Below, one piece after another: positions 51,225 to 59,152 of a DNA stretch of 64,000 nt. The translations under genes and the position numbers were made by a program. The stretch is from Microcaldota archaeon. GTDB lineage: Archaea > Micrarchaeota > Micrarchaeia > Micrarchaeales > CABMGC01. The notes under the pieces were generated by a model. That model worked only from the letters and a program-made list of their open reading frames with translations, was not told the DNA's origin and ran no database searches. The stretch's first letter is position 1. Each line of letters starts with the position of its first letter. Location of the stretch: contig JAGWHD010000001.1 of assembly GCA_028866995.1 (NCBI GenBank), positions 572,068 through 636,067 on the forward strand. The letters are read 5' to 3'.

Positions 51225-53087
51225 ATGGGCATCATGACCAACATCAGCATCGAGTCTGTGTACTCTTCAGCGAGGAGGTACCCGCTGCCCTTCTTCGCCC
51301 TCATCGGCTTAGTGGTAGGATCGGCACTGTTTCTCACAGGCCAGAGCCTGTTCGCCAACGTTGCTTGGTACGCGGTCCTTTTGCTTGGGGGCATCCCCAT
51401 AGTCGTAAGGACGATACGGCAGGTTCTCAGGGGCAGGCTCTCCGCCGACGTAATAGCGATGCTCGCGATAGTCGTAGCCATGCTGGTGAACGAATCGTTC
51501 GCCGGCGCGATAATCGTCCTCATGCAGTCAGGAGGGGAGGCGCTTGAGGACTACGGCTTCAACCGCGCCTCATCGTCGCTTGAAGAGCTCACCGCGAGGA
51601 CCCCAAAGAGCGCAAGGAGGAAGGTCGGCAACCACATAGAGGAGATAGACGCGAACGCGGTGAAGGTCGGAGACATACTGGTGATAAGGCACGGCGACCT
51701 GATACCGGCTGACGGGAAAGTGACCAGCGAGAAGGCATATGTGGACGAGTCGGCGCTCACCGGCGAACCAGTTCCCAGGACTGTAGAGGCAAACGGCAAG
51801 CTGCTCAGCGGCTCGATAAACGTCGGCGACACGTTCGAGATGAGGACAACCGCCATCAGCGAGGAGAGCCAGTACGCTAAGATAGTTAAGATGGTGAGGG
51901 ATGCGCAGGAGAACAAGCCGAAGATACAGAGGCTTGCCGATAAGTACGCGACGTACTTCACGCCGCTGACGATCGCGATAGCGTTCATAGGGTACCTGAT
52001 GACGCACAGCGTCATAACCGTGCTGGCAGTACTGGTGGTGGCCACGCCATGCCCGCTCATAATAGCAGTGCCGATAGCCGTCATAGCTGCTGTCAACAAG
52101 GCAGCGAACGAGAGCATAATAGTCAAGAACGGGGCGGCGATAGAGCAGATAAGCGACGCGAAGGCGGTGCTCTTCGACAAGACCGGCACGATAACCTACG
52201 GCTCGCCGCTGGTCGACGAGATAATCCCTTTCGGCAGGCACACCAAGAAGGAGATACTCTACATGAGCGCATCAGTGGAGCAGCTCTCTTCCCATCCATT
52301 GTCCGTCTCCATAGTCACAGCCGCCAGGAAGGAGTTCGAGAGGCTCGAGAAGCCGAAGGGGTTCAAGGAGGTGCCGTCCAAGGGCGTGGAGGGCGTTGTC
52401 AAGGGCTCAAGGGTGCTAGTAGGGTCGAGGGGCTTCTTCGAGGCGAGGATCGACGGCTCCACTAGGCTCTACCTGAAGATAGTCGAGAGGAGCGTCTCCG
52501 AGGGCAAGCTCTACTCGTTCGTTGCAATAGGCGGCAAGCTTGCAGGCATAATAGTGTTCACTGACAAGATCAGGCCCGGGGTGACCAAGATGATCGGCAG
52601 GCTGAAGGGCCTGGGGGTCGGACAGATAACGATGCTCACCGGGGACAACGAGCAGAACGCAAGGGTCATAGCTGACGCAGCCGGAATAAAGGATTACAGG
52701 GCCGGGCTGCTTCCGGCAGAGAAGGTGGAGATAGTAAAGGACGCGAAGTCGAAGGGCACGACGATAATGGTCGGCGACGGGATAAACGACGCCCCAGCGC
52801 TGGCGACAGCGACTGTCGGCGTGGCCATGGGCGCCCACGGCACCGGCATCTCCGCAGAGGCTGCCGACATCGTGCTCCTGGTAGACGACGTGACCAAGGT
52901 CACCGACGCCATACTCACCGGAAGGCGCATGCTGAAGATAGCCAAGCAGTCGATATTCTTCGGCATAGGCCTCTCATCCGTGCTGATGGTGATAGCGACA
53001 ACAGGCGTCATACCGCCGCCTGTGGGTGCGATACTGCAGGAGGCTATAGACGTGACGGTAATACTCAACGCGCTGCGCGCCAGATGA
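51225..53087 (+). CDS. P1B-type heavy-metal-transporting ATPase
   Basis: 620 aa. Exports or moves transition-metal ions using ATP. No N-terminal metal-binding domain. TGE is in DESALTGEP, the membrane metal motif is TPCPL (274-278), the phosphorylation site DKTGTIT is at about 318-324, the HP motif is in SSHPLSV, and hinge GDGINDAPAL follows. The ending IDVTVILNALR is typical. The TPC motif, not CPC or SPC, leaves ion specificity open. Overlaps the DUF981 gene by 4 bp, so coupled. Confidence 0.94.
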   Translation: MGIMTNISIESVYSSARRYPLPFFALIGLVVGSALFLTGQSLFANVAWYAVLLLGGIPIVVRTIRQVLRGRLSADVIAMLAIVVAMLVNESFAGAIIVLMQSGGEALEDYGFNRASSSLEELTARTPKSARRKVGNHIEEIDANAVKVGDILVIRHGDLIPADGKVTSEKAYVDESALTGEPVPRTVEANGKLLSGSINVGDTFEMRTTAISEESQYAKIVKMVRDAQENKPKIQRLADKYATYFTPLTIAIAFIGYLMTHSVITVLAVLVVATPCPLIIAVPIAVIAAVNKAANESIIVKNGAAIEQISDAKAVLFDKTGTITYGSPLVDEIIPFGRHTKKEILYMSASVEQLSSHPLSVSIVTAARKEFERLEKPKGFKEVPSKGVEGVVKGSRVLVGSRGFFEARIDGSTRLYLKIVERSVSEGKLYSFVAIGGKLAGIIVFTDKIRPGVTKMIGRLKGLGVGQITMLTGDNEQNARVIADAAGIKDYRAGLLPAEKVEIVKDAKSKGTTIMVGDGINDAPALATATVGVAMGAHGTGISAEAADIVLLVDDVTKVTDAILTGRRMLKIAKQSIFFGIGLSSVLMVIATTGVIPPPVGAILQEAIDVTVILNALRAR

Positions 53088-53710
53088 GAAAACCTTTTAA
53101 GCGTTGGTTCCCAATCCTGATTGTTGGTAGTTTGGCCCTGTTCGTCGATGCGCTGACAATAGAGATGGCCATGGTGGTGATAGCAAACGCCATCGCCGCA
53201 AGCCTGCTTCTATCCCTGAAGTCATCTGCCAATGCCGAAAGGCTGAAGGCCCACGGCATACTCCTGACAGCACTGGCAGTACCGTCGCTGGCGCTTGCGC
53301 TTTTCACGTCCGCAGTATGGCCGCTCCCAGGAAGCTACAACATCATATTCGGCGACGTCTTCCTTCTGTTCTCAGCAGTGGTCCTTGCAGCAGGACTGCT
53401 TCTCTATCTCGTGCCAAGGCAGTACTCAACGGTCTCGGTACCGCTGCTCTTCGCAGGCCTGCTTTCGGTGGTATACGGCGCAGCCATATACGTTAACGGA
53501 ATGACATCGTCCCCGCTCGTAGCGAGCGGTTTCTTCGTTCTTGAGGGTCTCGCAGCAGTCTCCATGGCATACTCCATTACCAACAGGAACCGCACACCAT
53601 TGAACCTCTCGATAATCCTCATCGTGCTCGCGTCCCTTGCGGTTGCGGCGATATATCTGCCGTCGATATTCTCCCACGCGACAGCCTTCGCCAAGTGGGT
53701 CCCAGGATAA
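53084..53710 (+). CDS. DUF981-like six-helix membrane protein
   Basis: 208 aa with six hydrophobic helices. The segment WPLPGSYNIIFGDVFLLFSAV matches the conserved PxPGxYNIxFGDP-type motif of DUF981 membrane proteins, which are mainly archaeal and uncharacterised. Its ATG lies within the stop of the P1B ATPase gene (ATGA), so it may act in metal transport or membrane response to metal. A hairpin suitable as a terminator follows. Confidence 0.75.
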   Translation: MRKPFKRWFPILIVGSLALFVDALTIEMAMVVIANAIAASLLLSLKSSANAERLKAHGILLTALAVPSLALALFTSAVWPLPGSYNIIFGDVFLLFSAVVLAAGLLLYLVPRQYSTVSVPLLFAGLLSVVYGAAIYVNGMTSSPLVASGFFVLEGLAAVSMAYSITNRNRTPLNLSIILIVLASLAVAAIYLPSIFSHATAFAKWVPG

Positions 53711-53717
53711 GAGCATA

Positions 53718-53741
53718 ATGGGGCAGCTTGCGCCGCCCCAT
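53718..53741 (+). terminator. Hairpin after the P1B ATPase-DUF981 operon
   Basis: ATGGGGC pairs perfectly with GCCCCAT across a ten-base loop, eight bp after the DUF981 stop codon. The downstream sequence is moderately T-rich but has no long T run, so termination is likely but not proven. Confidence 0.45.
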
Positions 53742-53921
53742 CTATTTCCAGGTGTTTTGCTGATATTGCTCAGCGTATGCCTTATGCGCCTTCACCTTTA
53801 TATGTCTTTACTCCAGATATAAGCTCTGATAGTAAGATATAAATACTTTTATCATGATATATGGGTAGGGAGAAAGCGAAGCCATCGCTATACAAAGCGG
53901 CGACTATTTCTGGGTGATAAG

Positions 53922-54239
53922 GTGCGAGATATTGTGAGGCGTGAGCGGAGAAAGGAGAAGATGAAGAGACTGATCTCGGAGATGATAGAGGAGGCGTCAT
54001 CTGAAAAGCCGGGAAATGAGCTGGTAGAAGGATTGTGCGGCGCGATAGGCTCCGTAACGGAGTGCATTGCACTGTCGCAGGGCTTCAGGCGGAGCGGCCT
54101 CGACAAGAAGCGGTGGTACAACCACAGCATACTGTCGTCGGCTGATGCCGTCGCGTACCAGTGCAGTAGGGAAGAGGCGGGGCCTCCTCCCCCTCACAAG
54201 ATGCAGGAAGAGGCATGGTTCGCATGGAGAGCAGGATAA
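53922..54239 (+). CDS. Small charged protein upstream of the DUF4258/DUF2283 pair
   Basis: 105 aa from a GTG (no nearby ATG). The N-terminal 25 residues are strongly basic and acidic (RRERRKEKMKRLISEMIEE); the middle contains two cysteines and an aromatic-rich KKRWYNHS; the end is Trp/Ala-rich. No family recognised. The upstream 200 bp hold clustered TATA-like elements and the imperfect palindrome gata-N10-tatc near 53833. Overlaps the DUF4258-like gene by up to 25 bp, suggesting coupling. Confidence 0.5.
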   Translation: MRDIVRRERRKEKMKRLISEMIEEASSEKPGNELVEGLCGAIGSVTECIALSQGFRRSGLDKKRWYNHSILSSADAVAYQCSREEAGPPPPHKMQEEAWFAWRAG

Positions 54240-54448
54240 CGTACACGGACAACGCGTTGGCAAGGATACTTGCAAGGAGGCTCACGATCAGCGCAGTAGA
54301 GCGGGTGATCCTCAGGCCGGCCAAGGTGGCGGCATCGAGGGGCGACAGGTACAAGGCCACGGGCGAGAGTGGGCTCGGTATCGTAAGCGTGCTGTACGTC
54401 CAAAAGGATGGCAGGATAAAGGTCCTCACGGCATACCCGGGCGAGTGA
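54215..54448 (+). CDS. DUF4258-like small protein, putative toxin
   Basis: 77 aa from ATG 54215, with ATG 54224 as alternative. The pattern ITYTDNALARILARRLT, then VERVILRPAKV, then GIVSVLYVQKDGRIKVLTAYPG fits DUF4258-type RelE-like small proteins (HAxxRxxxR-like helix, then ending beta strands with ViTvy), although the usual His in the first helix is Asn. It is directly followed by a DUF2283 gene, the common partner. The pairing is toxin-antitoxin-like; activity is not shown. Confidence 0.65.
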   Translation: MVRMESRITYTDNALARILARRLTISAVERVILRPAKVAASRGDRYKATGESGLGIVSVLYVQKDGRIKVLTAYPGE

Positions 54449-54664
54449 ATGGAGATAAGCTTCGACTCTGGCTCAGACGTGCTCTACATATCGCTGAAGA
54501 AGGGGAGGTTCTCGAAGGCGAGAAGGCTCGACAAGGAGACCATCCTGGACTACGACAGCGCTGGCAGCATCCTCGGCATGGAGCTCATAAACGTCTCCAA
54601 CAGGATGCACGCCGAGGACATATTCCGCGTGGCAATATCAATGCCGCCATATCCTGCGAACTGA
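54449..54664 (+). CDS. DUF2283 protein, putative antitoxin partner
   Basis: 71 aa; ATG directly abuts the preceding stop codon. Hallmarks of DUF2283: FDSGSDVLYISLKKG, then RLDKETILDYDSAGSILGMELINVS. In bacteria and archaea DUF2283 genes often neighbour DUF4258 genes, which is the basis for the antitoxin suggestion. The C-terminal RMHAEDIFRVAIS helix could bind the partner. Confidence 0.8.
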   Translation: MEISFDSGSDVLYISLKKGRFSKARRLDKETILDYDSAGSILGMELINVSNRMHAEDIFRVAISMPPYPAN

Positions 54665-54689
54665 ATATATAGCTTAACGGCAACTCCTA

Positions 54690-55253
54690 ATGGAGCGCAT
54701 GGACAACGGAGACACGCCCGCATGGCTGCTGTGCGAGGACATACTCACGAAGACCAAGGACGAGATGATACTCGAAGCGATAGACATACTGCACGAGCAG
54801 ATAGACGCCAAGAGGATAGACATACAGGGATACGTCCCTGTCCTGATGGACAGGTCGGAGGAGCTGCAGAAGGACATGTTCATAATAAACAACATGCTGG
54901 CCAACAGGGAGCAGATAAGGGGCCAGTACTCATCCTACATCAACAAGGAGACGAAGGATCCCGCGCTCCTCTCGAGGATAGAGGAGCTGAAGAGGCTGGT
55001 CATGGCCGTAGACGCGATAGAGTTCCTGATGGGCATGAGCCACGTGTTCGAGTCGTGGGCCGAGGAGACCGGAAGGTACGGCACCCTCAAGGATCCCGCA
55101 GAGCTGCTGAGGAGAAGCATGAGCAACTCCCAGAGGAAGGAAGCCCTCGAGTATGTGCTATCCAGCAAGAAGTTCAAGGATAACGACGCGCTGTCGGAGA
55201 AAGAGCTGTCGTTGCTGAAGGATGTTCTCAACGGTAAGAAACAGGCATCGTGA
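54690..55253 (+). CDS. Hypothetical helical protein coupled to endonuclease IV
   Basis: 187 aa, almost entirely predicted helix with heptad-like leucines and no membrane segment. Blocks such as DILTKTKDEMILEAIDILHEQ, MLANREQIRGQYSSYI and KKFKDNDALSEKELSLLKDVL show no recognised motif. A TATA-like atatatagc near 54664-54672 gives a leaderless distance to ATG 54690. Overlaps the endonuclease IV gene by 4 bp, so it is coexpressed with DNA repair. Confidence 0.65.
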   Translation: MERMDNGDTPAWLLCEDILTKTKDEMILEAIDILHEQIDAKRIDIQGYVPVLMDRSEELQKDMFIINNMLANREQIRGQYSSYINKETKDPALLSRIEELKRLVMAVDAIEFLMGMSHVFESWAEETGRYGTLKDPAELLRRSMSNSQRKEALEYVLSSKKFKDNDALSEKELSLLKDVLNGKKQAS

Positions 55254-56086
55254 TGGGATTAAAGATAGGCTATCATGTCTCGATAGCAAAGAGCATGGAC
55301 CTCGCATTCGACCGCGCTGAGGCATTGGGCTGCACCGCGATGCAGATATTCATTACAAATCCCAGGGGATGGGCCGACAGGAGGCTTGCCAATGACGAGA
55401 AGGAAAGGTTCATTGAGAAGCAGGAGAGGACAAGGATAGAGGTCGTGGCCCACATGCCCTACCTGCCGAACATCGCGTCATCCAACAGCATCATATTCAA
55501 GAAGTCGGTAAATGCGCTCAAGGAGAACCTCGCAAAGTGCAACGACCTCGGCATCAGGTACCTCGTCGCGCACATGGGCAGCCACATGGGGCACGGGAGG
55601 AAGAAGGGGCTAGACAACATAGTCGAGGCCATATCCATGGCCGAGCAGTACATGGGGAGCACAAAGCTGCTTCTAGAGAACGAGTCCGGACATATCAACG
55701 CTGTGGGCGCGGACATAGACGACCTCTCCTACGTATACGGCAAGGCCGACTCAAAGAAGCTGGGCTTCTGCATGGATACGTGCCACCTGTACGCTGCAGG
55801 TTACGACATAACGAGGAGGAGCGTGCTTGACACGATTGACAGGAAGCTCGGATGGGACAAGGTGCACGCAATACACCTCAACGACAGCAAGAAGCCGCTG
55901 GGGTCGAGGCTGGACAGGCACGACAACATAGGCTACGGCCACATAGGCATCGATGGTTTCAGGAAGTTCCTCTCATATGACAAGGTTACCAGCAAGCCGC
56001 TGATACTCGAGACGCCTTCAAGGCAAGGACTTGCCGATGACAAGGAGCTAAGGGACATAAAGAGGATATACGAGTCCTTGTCCTGA
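55250..56086 (+). CDS. nfo: Endonuclease IV (AP endonuclease)
   Basis: 278 aa TIM-barrel zinc enzyme of base-excision repair, cutting 5' to abasic sites. Metal ligands appear in GYHVSIAKS, VVAHMPYLPNIAS, LVAHMGSHMG, LLLENESG, CMDTCHLYAAGYD, AIHLNDSKKPLGSRLDRHDNIGYGHIG and LILETPS. Complete and typical in length. Would act after the NUDIX-UDG glycosylase at 36215. ATG 55250 lies within the stop of the upstream helical gene; a second Met follows immediately. Confidence 0.97.
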   Translation: MMGLKIGYHVSIAKSMDLAFDRAEALGCTAMQIFITNPRGWADRRLANDEKERFIEKQERTRIEVVAHMPYLPNIASSNSIIFKKSVNALKENLAKCNDLGIRYLVAHMGSHMGHGRKKGLDNIVEAISMAEQYMGSTKLLLENESGHINAVGADIDDLSYVYGKADSKKLGFCMDTCHLYAAGYDITRRSVLDTIDRKLGWDKVHAIHLNDSKKPLGSRLDRHDNIGYGHIGIDGFRKFLSYDKVTSKPLILETPSRQGLADDKELRDIKRIYESLS

Positions 56087-56611
56087 TTAGGCCCTCCTGG
56101 CCTCCTTTACCTTGTGCAGGAACACCGGCAACGTGGCCATGTTCGCAGCAGTCAGGGCAACCGATGCTCCGATGACAAGATATCCTATCCATCTGCTTGG
56201 AGAGTCGTAAAGCAATGAGTCTTTAGGCGCATTCAGCATAACGGACCCCACAGCGCTGCCCAACGCTATCGAAAATGCCGTCGCACTCCTTTTCTTCAAT
56301 GCCCTGACGATTCTGCTATTGCCTGCCATGTTGGCTGCCGATGCGCAGGAAGCGAGCATTGTCAAGCCGCTCGCCGCCAATGCCAGATCGTAGTAGTGCC
56401 TGTTGCCTGTGAGAAACGTGCCTCCCAGTCCTGAGAACTTGTAATTGAATGCCGCAAAGCTCGCAACGGTGAGCGCCGAACCGAAGGTCGAGCCTACCGC
56501 GCTGAGCCTGATCCCCCTCTTCGCATTCTTGATGTCTATGTCGACTACCTTGTGCATCCTCTCCAATGCTCCTGTCCTATTCGTCATGTGTGCGTTCATA
56601 CTCCAGACCAT
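56087..56611 (-). CDS. Hypothetical membrane protein with four helices
   Basis: 174 aa. A basic N-terminal 35 residues, then four hydrophobic segments (about 36-56, 74-95, 108-125, 141-163) separated by short loops, then a short basic tail. Small-residue-rich helices (Ala/Ser/Gly) suggest tight packing. An internal ATG eight codons in is a possible start. Next on the same strand is a second membrane protein with comparable layout at 56651. No known family. Confidence 0.6.
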   Translation of the reverse strand: MVWSMNAHMTNRTGALERMHKVVDIDIKNAKRGIRLSAVGSTFGSALTVASFAAFNYKFSGLGGTFLTGNRHYYDLALAASGLTMLASCASAANMAGNSRIVRALKKRSATAFSIALGSAVGSVMLNAPKDSLLYDSPSRWIGYLVIGASVALTAANMATLPVFLHKVKEARRA

Positions 56612-56650
56612 CGATTTGGCTCATATTTAAAAGAACCTTTTCCCGTATGC

Positions 56651-57334
56651 TTATTGACGAATTCCGTCCCTTCCCCTTACAATGCTCCTGAAGTCCTCCT
56701 CCAGCGCCTTCGCCCTTGCGCTGACCGTGATGCCCCACACGTGGCTGCCTACCAGTGCTGTTATCCCCATAATGAAGAAGTAGAATGCCCCTGAAACGTC
56801 GGCCCTGCTGTATGCGTTATCCCTATTTATCAGCTCCGCGAAATAGACCGACGAGCCCATCATGGCGCCTCCTGCAAAGCATGTCGCTACCGAATAGTAC
56901 AGGCTCCTGCCAAGCCCCCTGAGTTCGACTATGCGTCCTGCGGTCTCGCTCCTTGTTGCCTCGGCAGACGCCTTCAAGCTGCCGCCCAGCGCGTCGGCGT
57001 CCAGCTCCAGCTTCTGCATGCCCTTGATGCCTCTCTTGAGCAGCCATATGTCCTTTGCGGCCATCGCGCTGTGGTGAACGGAATTTAGGAGCCCGACCGC
57101 TCCAATCGCCTCGAAGCCGACCGATGCCATTGCAAGCCTTGCCTCGCTCTTGCCCATGTAGATGTAGAACGTGGGGGTGCTGGCAAGCAGCGCCAGCGAG
57201 CTGTAGGCCATGCCCTTCGAGGCGTTGCCTATCCTGCTGCATACGGACGTGCCTACCCTTGCAACGCTGCACAGGCCGTCCAACAGCCTCTCCTTGCCCG
57301 CGATGGCATCCATCGCAGCCTCCCTAGTTGCCAT
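56651..57334 (-). CDS. Hypothetical membrane protein with central helical arm
   Basis: 227 aa. Two N-terminal hydrophobic segments (about 43-60, 70-92), a soluble helical arm (about 95-140) with Lys/Glu/Arg heptads, then two more hydrophobic segments (about 145-165, 178-200) and a charged tail. The arm resembles a coiled coil, so oligomerisation is plausible. Weak overall likeness to the 56087 protein is based on layout only. Divergent from the HerA-like gene. Confidence 0.6.
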   Translation of the reverse strand: MATREAAMDAIAGKERLLDGLCSVARVGTSVCSRIGNASKGMAYSSLALLASTPTFYIYMGKSEARLAMASVGFEAIGAVGLLNSVHHSAMAAKDIWLLKRGIKGMQKLELDADALGGSLKASAEATRSETAGRIVELRGLGRSLYYSVATCFAGGAMMGSSVYFAELINRDNAYSRADVSGAFYFFIMGITALVGSHVWGITVSARAKALEEDFRSIVRGRDGIRQ

Positions 57335-57407
57335 GAATTGGCTTCGGGGAGGTCATATTTATGCGTTGCAGCGACTTCGGCAAACGCAGAAATCAAAGGT
57401 GAAAACA

Positions 57408-59030
57408 ATGTTCGAAAACAACAAAAACAATATAGGAAAGATAGAAAGAAGGCTATCGATAAAGGGCCTATACTCGTACAGGAGAAGCTGGCGGTGGAAG
57501 CGCCAGCTCTTCAGCAAGATGAGGATAGACGCAAGCGGCATGAATCCGCACATGGTCATTGTAGGGGAGTCGGGATCAGGCAAGTCTAACCTCAGCAAGC
57601 TCATAGTGGGGTCGCTTGCGGCGAGGGGCGCCAAGGTCGCGATCCTCGACCCGCACAACGAGTACCTGGGGATAGCCGATTCCATAGGCGCAGAGGTGTA
57701 TGACGCGCGCTACAATGGCATCAACATCATGGACCTTGACGGCCTTGACGTCAAGGAGAAGGCGAGCGAACTCACCGCATTGTTCAAGAAGGTCTTCAGG
57801 CTAGGTGACGTGCAGTCCTACACGCTCTACAGGTGCATCTCATATTCCTACTACGTCATGGACCAGAGGGACAGGACGCCAACGATGCGCGACCTGATAT
57901 ACTCTGTCAAGGTTTTCAAGAGACATGCGGGCAAGTCCGAATCGAACGTCCTGGAAGGCCTTGAAAGGAGGCTTTCGCTCGTCGATAACGGAAGAGGGTC
58001 AGACAGCGTACAGATGCAGAGGGTCATGAACGGCAACAGCGTCCTGCTTCTCGGAAGCCTGCATACTCCAGAGGCGCAGACAGTCTACATCGAGGCGTTC
58101 CTCAGGAAGGTATACTCAACCATGCTCTCGTCGGAGAAGTCGTCAAGGCCATTGCTGTACATACTTATAGACGAGGCTGAGAGGGTATCCGAATCTAAGA
58201 TGCTCGGCAAGCTCGCGGCTGAGGGGAGGAAGTACGGGATAGGCATCATAGCGATATCGCAGAGGGCGAAGTCGATAAGCAAGAGCCTAAGGAGCAACTC
58301 GTCGCTCTTCATGACCTTCTACCAGAGGGAGCCCGAGGAGCTGAACTACATGGCGAACCTGATCGCGGGAGGCAACGAGCTCAACAGGTTCGCAGAGGTC
58401 AAGAAGGGCATAAGACACCTCAGGAGAGGGCAGGCTATGGTCCTCGACTCGAGGGAGAGCGAGCCTTACGTGGTAAGCTTCGCAAGGTGCGGTGAGGATG
58501 CCATCAACATAGGATATACAATAAGCAGCCTGGCAAGGGAGCCTATAAGGGAGCCTGAGCTGATGGAAGAGCTGAAGAGGAGAGGCGCATCGGAAGACGA
58601 ATCCAGTGAGAAAATCGACCAGATGCTGCTGGACAAAACCTTGGGCATGCATGTCATAGGCGCAGACTCGGCATACGACGGCACCTGGTATGTCTACATG
58701 CCGAGGAACTCCCCGGAGCACGAGATAAGGGTGAGGGTCATGGCCAGGTACCTGAAGGAGCAGGGCGTGCAGTGTGCGGTCTACGACAGCGCGTACGGTC
58801 CAGACATAATGGTCAGGACAGGCAAGCGCATAGCAGTGGAGTACGAGACCGGGATGAAGAGGCTTGAGGATACCGCGAGGATGATCGAGGGCCGGAAGGC
58901 GAAGTACGATTCCATAGTCGTTGTAGTCAACGACCTGCATGCGGATAGGTACAAGGATATCGACGGAATAATGCTGATGCCATTCTCGAAATTCATGAAT
59001 GAAGGGGCCGAGACGCTGAAGAGCATCTAA
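57408..59030 (+). CDS. HerA/FtsK-type ATPase fused to a PD-(D/E)XK-like nuclease domain
   Basis: 540 aa from ATG 57408 (AAAGGTGA upstream; TATA near 57351-57358). The ORF extends 66 codons further upstream, but that part overlaps the divergent gene. Walker A VGESGSGKS is at about 52-60, then ILDPHNEYLGIAD, Walker B LYILIDEAERVSE, and sensor-like AISQRAKS. The C-terminal about 110 residues form a second domain with GPDIMVRTGKRIAVEYETG: Asp466, Glu478 and Glu480 match the D-(D/E)xE core of PD-(D/E)XK-like nucleases. Suggests a DNA translocase with its own nuclease. No NurA gene is adjacent. Confidence 0.78.
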   Translation: MFENNKNNIGKIERRLSIKGLYSYRRSWRWKRQLFSKMRIDASGMNPHMVIVGESGSGKSNLSKLIVGSLAARGAKVAILDPHNEYLGIADSIGAEVYDARYNGINIMDLDGLDVKEKASELTALFKKVFRLGDVQSYTLYRCISYSYYVMDQRDRTPTMRDLIYSVKVFKRHAGKSESNVLEGLERRLSLVDNGRGSDSVQMQRVMNGNSVLLLGSLHTPEAQTVYIEAFLRKVYSTMLSSEKSSRPLLYILIDEAERVSESKMLGKLAAEGRKYGIGIIAISQRAKSISKSLRSNSSLFMTFYQREPEELNYMANLIAGGNELNRFAEVKKGIRHLRRGQAMVLDSRESEPYVVSFARCGEDAINIGYTISSLAREPIREPELMEELKRRGASEDESSEKIDQMLLDKTLGMHVIGADSAYDGTWYVYMPRNSPEHEIRVRVMARYLKEQGVQCAVYDSAYGPDIMVRTGKRIAVEYETGMKRLEDTARMIEGRKAKYDSIVVVVNDLHADRYKDIDGIMLMPFSKFMNEGAETLKSI

Positions 59031-59152
59031 CGGCTTCGCCATGCGGATTGCTCCGGAACTGCCCACTGGCATCTTTTTGCCTTGCTTCGTCCATTGCCGA
59101 TGCGGCTGCAAGCTTTAAAGGTGTGCATACTGTTCAAAGGATTGACGATTCT

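Noticed and set aside
57210..57407. 66-codon upstream extension of the HerA-like gene
   Set aside because: It overlaps the divergent membrane-protein gene, and a ribosome-binding site and TATA box favour ATG 57408.
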